The translations under genes and the position numbers were made by a program. From assembly GCA_964612185.1 (NCBI GenBank), contig CAZTCR010000005.1, forward strand, positions 1 to 64,000: 64,000 bases of DNA. The letters run 5' to 3'. The notes beneath the pieces are model-generated. The model was given only the letters and a program-made list of their open reading frames with translations, was not told where the DNA came from and made no database searches. Of this stretch, positions 59,483 through 64,000 are shown piece by piece; the first letter of the stretch is position 1; each line of letters starts with the position of its first letter. Source of the DNA: UBA1447 sp964612185 (lineage in GTDB: Bacteria > Bacillota > Clostridia > Oscillospirales > Acutalibacteraceae).

Positions 59483-60541
59483 CTACTTTATTTCGGAGTA
59501 CATCTTATTGTAGTAATTTGCGTAATCACCCGAAACAACATGATCGACCCATAATGCATGATCTAAATACCATTGAATTGTTTCTCTCATCCCTGTTTCA
59601 AAGGTATACTCCGGTTTCCAACCAAGTTGAGTTGTAATTTTTGTGTTATCGATTGCGTAACGCCTGTCATGCCCGGGTCTATCTTTGATGTATTTAATCA
59701 AACCTTCACCTTTCCCGAGTGTCTGAATAATCAGTTTCACAATTTCAATGTTCGCCTTTTCGTTGTTGCCCCCAATGTTGTAGATCTCCCCGTCACGCCC
59801 ATTGTGAAGAACGGTATCCACGGCTGAACAGTGGTCTTTAACATGCAGCCAGTCTCTCACTTGCAGCCCATCTCCGTATATGGGCAGGTCCTTTCCTTTT
59901 AAACAGTTGTTTATCATTAGAGGAATTAATTTCTCCGGAAATTGGAAAGGTCCATAGTTGTTGCTGCAGCGCGTTATATTGACAGGCATGCCGAATGTTT
60001 CACTGTATGCCCTGACAATCAAATCAGCGCTTGCCTTGGAGGCGGAGTATGGGCTGTTAGGCAATAGCGGTAAAGTTTCAACAAAAAGACCTTCCGTCCC
60101 CAAAGCGCCGTACACTTCGTCGGTCGAAACCTGCAGGAACTTCACGCCATCTTTGTATTGCCTGCAATACTTGTCCGCGGCGTTTACATTCCATTTTTTT
60201 CTGGCGGCATCAAGCAGAACTTGTGTTCCGATAATGTTTGTGGTCAGAAACACTTCCGGTTCTTCAATGCTTCTGTCAACATGGGATTCAGCCGCGAAGT
60301 TGATAACAAAATCAAAATCATAAAGGTTAAATATTTCCTCAATTTTCTTTCTGTCCCGAATATCCGCTTTAATGAATACATGGCTTTTGTTGTTTTGGAT
60401 GTCCTCCAAATTCTCAAGATTGCCGGCATATGTCAAAGCGTCAACATTAACAATCCTGTAATCCGGATGCTCAATCAGCATCAGTTTCACAAAATTACTC
60501 CCGATGAAGCCGGCGCCTCCCGTTACTAAAACACTTTTCAT
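59483..60541 (-). CDS. rfbB: dTDP-glucose 4,6-dehydratase
   Basis: A 352-residue short-chain-dehydrogenase-type enzyme: TGGAGFIGSN (NAD site), FAAESHVDRSI, STDEVYGALG (catalytic Asp/Glu), and SPYSASKASADLIVRAY (YxxxK). It turns dTDP-glucose into dTDP-4-keto-6-deoxyglucose, the branch point for dTDP-deoxysugars. It lies 27 bases after rfbA on the same strand. Length and motifs match RmlB. Confidence 0.95.
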   Translation of the reverse strand: MKSVLVTGGAGFIGSNFVKLMLIEHPDYRIVNVDALTYAGNLENLEDIQNNKSHVFIKADIRDRKKIEEIFNLYDFDFVINFAAESHVDRSIEEPEVFLTTNIIGTQVLLDAARKKWNVNAADKYCRQYKDGVKFLQVSTDEVYGALGTEGLFVETLPLLPNSPYSASKASADLIVRAYSETFGMPVNITRCSNNYGPFQFPEKLIPLMINNCLKGKDLPIYGDGLQVRDWLHVKDHCSAVDTVLHNGRDGEIYNIGGNNEKANIEIVKLIIQTLGKGEGLIKYIKDRPGHDRRYAIDNTKITTQLGWKPEYTFETGMRETIQWYLDHALWVDHVVSGDYANYYNKMYSEIK

Positions 60542-60568
60542 TATTTAAAAGCCTCACTTTTCTTTCAG

Positions 60569-61435
60569 TTATTCTTCCGATAGAGATAATATATATTGAC
60601 CGTAATCTGTCATTTTTAAACTTTCACCAATCGCTTTAAACTGATCCTTATTGATAAACCCTCTTCTCCATGCGATCTCTTCTATGCATGCAATATAAAA
60701 ACCCTGTCTGGATTGAACCGCCTCCACATATTCCGCGGCTTTCAGCATACTCTCCGGATTGCCTGTATCAAGCCAAGCCATTCCTCTGCCAAGCAAAACC
60801 ACATTCAGCTCACCCTTTTCAAGGTAAGCGTTGTTTACAGCGGTAATCTCTATTTCTCCCCGTACCGACGGTTTCACACTTTTCGCGATGCCGACCACCT
60901 TATTATCATAGAAATATAGGCCCGGCACCGCGTAATGTGATTTTGGGTTTTCCGGTTTTTCTTCGATCGAAAGAACTTTTTTGTTTTCATCGAACTCGAC
61001 AACGCCGAACGCACAGGCGTCTTTTACAGGGTACCCGAATATTACGGCTCCTTGTTTTTGATTTTTCGCTTTGTTCAAGACTTTGGTGAAGTCCTGGCCG
61101 TAAAATACATTGTCTCCAAGGATTAAACAAACGCTGTCATCCCCGATGAACTCTTCGCCGAGAATAAAAGCATCAGCCAATCCCCTCGGATTTTCTTGAA
61201 TTTTATAGCTAAACTTGACCCCTAATAGCGAACCATCCCCGAGGAGCCTTTCGTAAACAGGAGTGTCTTCCGGTGTTGAGATGATCAGAATTTCTTGAAT
61301 TCCCGCCAGCATCAATACAGAAAGCGGATAATAAATAAGCGGTTTGTCATAGATCGGCAGCAACTGTTTGGATACCGCTTTTGTCATGGGATATAACCGG
61401 GTTCCCTTTCCCCCTGCAAGTACAATTCCCTTCAC
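60569..61435 (-). CDS. rfbA: Glucose-1-phosphate thymidylyltransferase
   Basis: A 288-residue nucleotidyltransferase: GIVLAGGKGTRLYPMTKAVSKQLLPIYDKPLIYYPLSVLMLAGI is the RmlA signature, followed by CLILGDNVFYG, the ENPKSHYAVPGLYFYDNKVV segment and ALGRGMAWLDTGNPESM-type block (VVLLGRGMAWLDTGNPESML). It makes dTDP-glucose from glucose 1-phosphate and dTTP. Next gene upstream is the aminotransferase, 11 bases away. Confidence 0.95.
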   Translation of the reverse strand: MKGIVLAGGKGTRLYPMTKAVSKQLLPIYDKPLIYYPLSVLMLAGIQEILIISTPEDTPVYERLLGDGSLLGVKFSYKIQENPRGLADAFILGEEFIGDDSVCLILGDNVFYGQDFTKVLNKAKNQKQGAVIFGYPVKDACAFGVVEFDENKKVLSIEEKPENPKSHYAVPGLYFYDNKVVGIAKSVKPSVRGEIEITAVNNAYLEKGELNVVLLGRGMAWLDTGNPESMLKAAEYVEAVQSRQGFYIACIEEIAWRRGFINKDQFKAIGESLKMTDYGQYILSLSEE

Positions 61436-61446
61436 TTCTTCTCCTC

Positions 61447-62541
61447 CTACTCCTTAATAATTTTACAAATTCTTTCCACATCTTCTAAATCCAAATCTGA
61501 ATATAACGGAAGTGTTAAAATCTTAACAGAGATATCTTTTGCTATTGGTGTTAGCATAGAATCAAATTCCCCATTATAGCAAGTCGCCTCGCTTGTTAGT
61601 GGATAAAAGTATTTCCTTGCAAATATATTATCAGATTTCAGTTTGTCAATTATTTGATCTCTAGATTCCTTATATTTATCAAATACAACAGGGAGATAAG
61701 AAAAATTATATTTGATATCTTCTTTTGGTAAAACAACTCTGATTCCTTCAATATTTTCTAGTTGTTCAACATATCTGTAATAAACCCGCTTTCTTTTTGC
61801 AACTTCATCATTAAAATGTCTCAAATTACATATTCCCATTGCTGCTTCAAATTCATTCATTCTAGCATTAGTACCAACAAAATCTATTGTTTCATGGCTT
61901 GTAAATCCAAAATTAATAATATGTTGTATGTTATCACATATTTTTTCGTCTTGAAAAGCAACAATTCCGCCCTCGATTGTATTGAAAACTTTTGTTGCAT
62001 GTAAGCTAAACATTGATGCGTCACCGAACCTGGCAACATTAACACCTTGAAGTTCAACTCCGAAAGCATGAGCTGCATCGTAAATGACGCGTAAGTTATA
62101 TTTCTTGGCAATTTTATCAATTTTTTGAATGTCACATAAGTGACCATAAACATGAGTTGCTACAATTGCTGTTGTCTGTTCAGTAATTTTTTCTTCAATC
62201 AAATCAGGGTCAATTGTATAGTCGAGTGGGTTAATATCACAAAATACTGGTTTCAATCTATTTCTAATAATTGAATGTGTTGTTGATACATGTGTAAAAG
62301 GTGTTGTTATTACTTCGCCAGAAAGGTGGAAAGCCTCAATCGCAAGTTCTAAGCCCAAATGACCATTTGCGAATAGGGCGATATTAGGCGCTCCTAAGAA
62401 TTCTATTAGAAGATTCTCAAGTTTAATGTGCTTTACACCTCTGTTTGATAGCCAACGACTATCCCACAATTCTTCAATTTCTTTTGTATACTCTTGAAAA
62501 CTTGGCATAGAAGTCCATGTAACATTAATAGGCTTTTTCAT
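61447..62541 (-). CDS. PLP-dependent sugar aminotransferase (DegT/DnrJ/EryC1 family)
   Basis: A 364-residue aminotransferase. ALFANGHLGLELAIEAF, TPFTHVSTTHSIIRN, VIYDAAHAFGVEL and SMFSLHATKVFNTIEGG (PLP Lys in HATK) match the family; GTNARMNEFEAAMGICNL also fits. It probably aminates a dTDP-keto-deoxysugar made by RfbA/RfbB, giving an amino-deoxyhexose for the polysaccharide (inference from the locus). Codon use is much AT-richer than rfbA/rfbB, pointing to recent acquisition. Confidence 0.85.
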   Translation of the reverse strand: MKKPINVTWTSMPSFQEYTKEIEELWDSRWLSNRGVKHIKLENLLIEFLGAPNIALFANGHLGLELAIEAFHLSGEVITTPFTHVSTTHSIIRNRLKPVFCDINPLDYTIDPDLIEEKITEQTTAIVATHVYGHLCDIQKIDKIAKKYNLRVIYDAAHAFGVELQGVNVARFGDASMFSLHATKVFNTIEGGIVAFQDEKICDNIQHIINFGFTSHETIDFVGTNARMNEFEAAMGICNLRHFNDEVAKRKRVYYRYVEQLENIEGIRVVLPKEDIKYNFSYLPVVFDKYKESRDQIIDKLKSDNIFARKYFYPLTSEATCYNGEFDSMLTPIAKDISVKILTLPLYSDLDLEDVERICKIIKE

Positions 62542-62560
62542 CTCATAATCTCCTTAACTA

Positions 62561-63106
62561 TTAAAAATTGTAATCACTTGAACCTAGCAAAGGTGCATTT
62601 CGATCCTTATCAGATAAGAGAGGATTTTCGATTTCCCAATTAATGCCAATAATGGGATCGTTGTAGCATATTGCTCGGTCTAAACTAGAATCATAGTGTT
62701 CATCGGTCCAATACTGTATTGTAGAATTGTCTTCTAGAGAAACGACGCCATGTGCAAACCCTTTTGGAATAAACATTTGTAGCTTATTTTTTTCAGATAA
62801 TAGCACCATTACATATTTCAAATATGTTTTTGATTCTTTCCTTAAATCCACAGCAAAATCATTAACGCTTCCTGAAGTACATCTGACAATCTTGGCCTGG
62901 GCTTTCGGAGATTTTTGAAAATGCAAACCCCTTATAGTGCCTTTAATTTTTGAAAAAGCTAGGTTTTCTTGAACAGGTGTAAATTTTATACCATTGTTAT
63001 TAAGTTCTTTAGCATTAAAACTTTCATAAAAAAGGCCTCTTTCGTCCTCAAATATGCTCGGCTTTAAAATAAGTACATCTTCAATAAATGTTCTTTCAAC
63101 CTTCAC
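62561..63106 (-). CDS. rfbC: dTDP-4-dehydrorhamnose 3,5-epimerase
   Basis: A 181-residue cupin: VLILKPSIFEDERGLFYESFNAKELN, IKGTIRGLHFQKSPKAQAKIV (catalytic His in RGLHFQ), NDFAVDLRKESKT and FIPKGFAHGVVSL match RfbC. Start is GTG at 63106, with GGAAGG seven bases upstream; the open frame extends to 63166 without support. No rfbD is in the window, so the dTDP-rhamnose pathway is incomplete here. AT-rich like the aminotransferase. Confidence 0.9.
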   Translation of the reverse strand: MKVERTFIEDVLILKPSIFEDERGLFYESFNAKELNNNGIKFTPVQENLAFSKIKGTIRGLHFQKSPKAQAKIVRCTSGSVNDFAVDLRKESKTYLKYVMVLLSEKNKLQMFIPKGFAHGVVSLEDNSTIQYWTDEHYDSSLDRAICYNDPIIGINWEIENPLLSDKDRNAPLLGSSDYNF

Positions 63107-63186
63107 GCTATCACCTTCCAAATACCTATATACCCTATTATTACGGCTACTTCTTCGGGAAGACATCTTTTACAATATAAACAAAA

Positions 63187-64000
63187 TCACAGCAAAACAG
63201 CGGCTACCCTGGGCTCCACACAGCAGCAAAGACGAAGACATACGATTCTGACCCCGCTTGCCCTTTGAGGCCCAACCTTCAAAAAAGTTGCCAGCGCAGT
63301 TGTATTGCCTTGAAGCCCCAGAGGGCCGACATTGCTCTGATTGATTCTATCCGTAATCTCCCGCTCTAAATCGCTCTGAACCCCGAAGTTTCCGTGTATC
63401 ATCGCTTCCAGCATCATCGCGGACGCTTCAAAGTGGCTTCTGCCGATACCGATTGCCGGTACACAGGGAGTACATCCCAACTTGCCGACTTCCTGTGTTG
63501 CCCAATTCACAACTTCATCAATAATAACCGATACTTTATGCTGATGAAAAACACGGTAGGTTTTTCCCCTTATCTCCGGCCCTCCACCCTGCATAAGGAT
63601 GGTCAGGCGTAAAACATCTCCATCGACAAGTTTTATTGTAATTGGCGCTGGCACCAACGCGCCGGAATCTTCATCCAGTCCGCCGGACTGCTCCAACCGT
63701 TCAACATCGTTACCCTTTATTGCCATCGGTCTGCCGGGGAGTGCCCTCAATCCCGTTACAACACCTTTTTGTATAGCTGCCAGCAGTTCACCGCTGACGG
63801 CTCTGTTTTTCCCGACTTCCAGGAATAAATGGGGAATCCCGGTGTCGTCGCAAAGGGGGCTCTTATTTTTTTCCGCCGTAAGCGCGTTTGCCAACAAGTT
63901 TTCTAACACCCATTTTGCCCGCGGGACTGTTTCATTCTCAATAGCCTTTTCATATGCCCGCTTCTGCTCGGAGCTGTATGTCGTCGCTGCCACTATCAGC
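63187..64000 (-). CDS. Class I fumarate hydratase, alpha subunit (partial at window edge)
   Basis: At least 268 residues are visible, running off the right edge. KSPLCDDTGIPHLFLEVG, TPCVPAIGIGRSHFEASAMMLEAM, LEREITDRINQSNVGPLGLQGNTTALATFLKVGPQRASGVRIVCLR and CVEPR are the conserved blocks of the class I (iron-sulfur, oxygen-sensitive) fumarase alpha subunit; Cys in PLCDDTG is a cluster ligand. The 5' part is likely outside the window. A beta subunit would normally follow downstream but rfbC follows here. Expected role: fumarate/malate interconversion. Confidence 0.82.
   Translation of the reverse strand, partial: LIVAATTYSSEQKRAYEKAIENETVPRAKWVLENLLANALTAEKNKSPLCDDTGIPHLFLEVGKNRAVSGELLAAIQKGVVTGLRALPGRPMAIKGNDVERLEQSGGLDEDSGALVPAPITIKLVDGDVLRLTILMQGGGPEIRGKTYRVFHQHKVSVIIDEVVNWATQEVGKLGCTPCVPAIGIGRSHFEASAMMLEAMIHGNFGVQSDLEREITDRINQSNVGPLGLQGNTTALATFLKVGPQRASGVRIVCLRLCCCVEPRVAAVLL

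Overview
The window looks like a chromosomal segment of a strictly anaerobic, fermentative Clostridia-type Bacillota, probably an Oscillospirales/Ruminococcaceae-like gut organism. The support is a complete electron-bifurcating [FeFe]-hydrogenase operon with its sensory hydrogenase module, strong AGGAGG-type ribosome binding sites, Bacillota-style promoters, several TTG/GTG starts, an rpsF-ssb-rpsR operon, and glycan-degrading GH78 and GH38 enzymes. The genus cannot be fixed from sequence alone. Core genes have moderate GC; two blocks (about 28.9-34.2 kb and 61.4-63.1 kb) are clearly AT-richer and look acquired.

Layout. 0-7 kb: a truncated phosphate transporter, a ceramidase-like hydrolase and a GPH-type sugar symporter on the minus strand, then a GH78 rhamnosidase and a HAD phosphatase on plus. 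7-15.6 kb: hydrogenase region. The first half is a sensory/regulatory set (DRTGG protein, RsbW-like ATPase, HydS-type hydrogenase, second DRTGG-like protein, PHP-domain protein). The second half is the structural set (NuoE-like, HATPase, HndB, NuoF-like, HydA), closed by a clear terminator. 15.6-28.9 kb: guaB, a P-loop kinase-like gene, an MraY-like transferase, an AAA/DUF4143 ATPase, a MarR-controlled heterodimeric ABC exporter, a second GPH transporter, a tiny Gly-rich membrane protein and an RNase J-like hydrolase.

28.9-40.3 kb is an accessory/defence island. Its left part is a MunI-like restriction-modification system (adenine methyltransferase and a PD-(D/E)XK endonuclease facing each other), a stand-alone reader-like domain and a C-protein-type controller. 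Its right part is an all-minus set headed by a WYL regulator: a uracil-DNA-glycosylase-like protein, a Cas4-like nuclease joined to a DnaQ-like exonuclease (DUF2779), a GIY-YIG protein, a DUF2130 coiled-coil nuclease and two further probable PD-(D/E)XK proteins. This is the best candidate here for an undescribed system. It abuts a 180-bp structured repeat (40078-40257) whose sister copy is at 50952-51131.

40.3-53 kb: a CbbX/SpoVK-like AAA ATPase, a GH38 mannosidase, a large membrane-anchored protein of unknown function, hydroxypyruvate-isomerase-like, phosphodiesterase-like and FAD oxidoreductase genes, then nth and ogg with a DnaA-box-like cluster between them. 53-64 kb: class II aldolase, the rpsF-ssb-rpsR operon, and an exopolysaccharide locus (pectate-lyase-like beta-helix protein, Wzz/BY-kinase fusion, rfbB, rfbA, sugar aminotransferase, rfbC), ending in a partial class I fumarate hydratase alpha subunit at the right edge.
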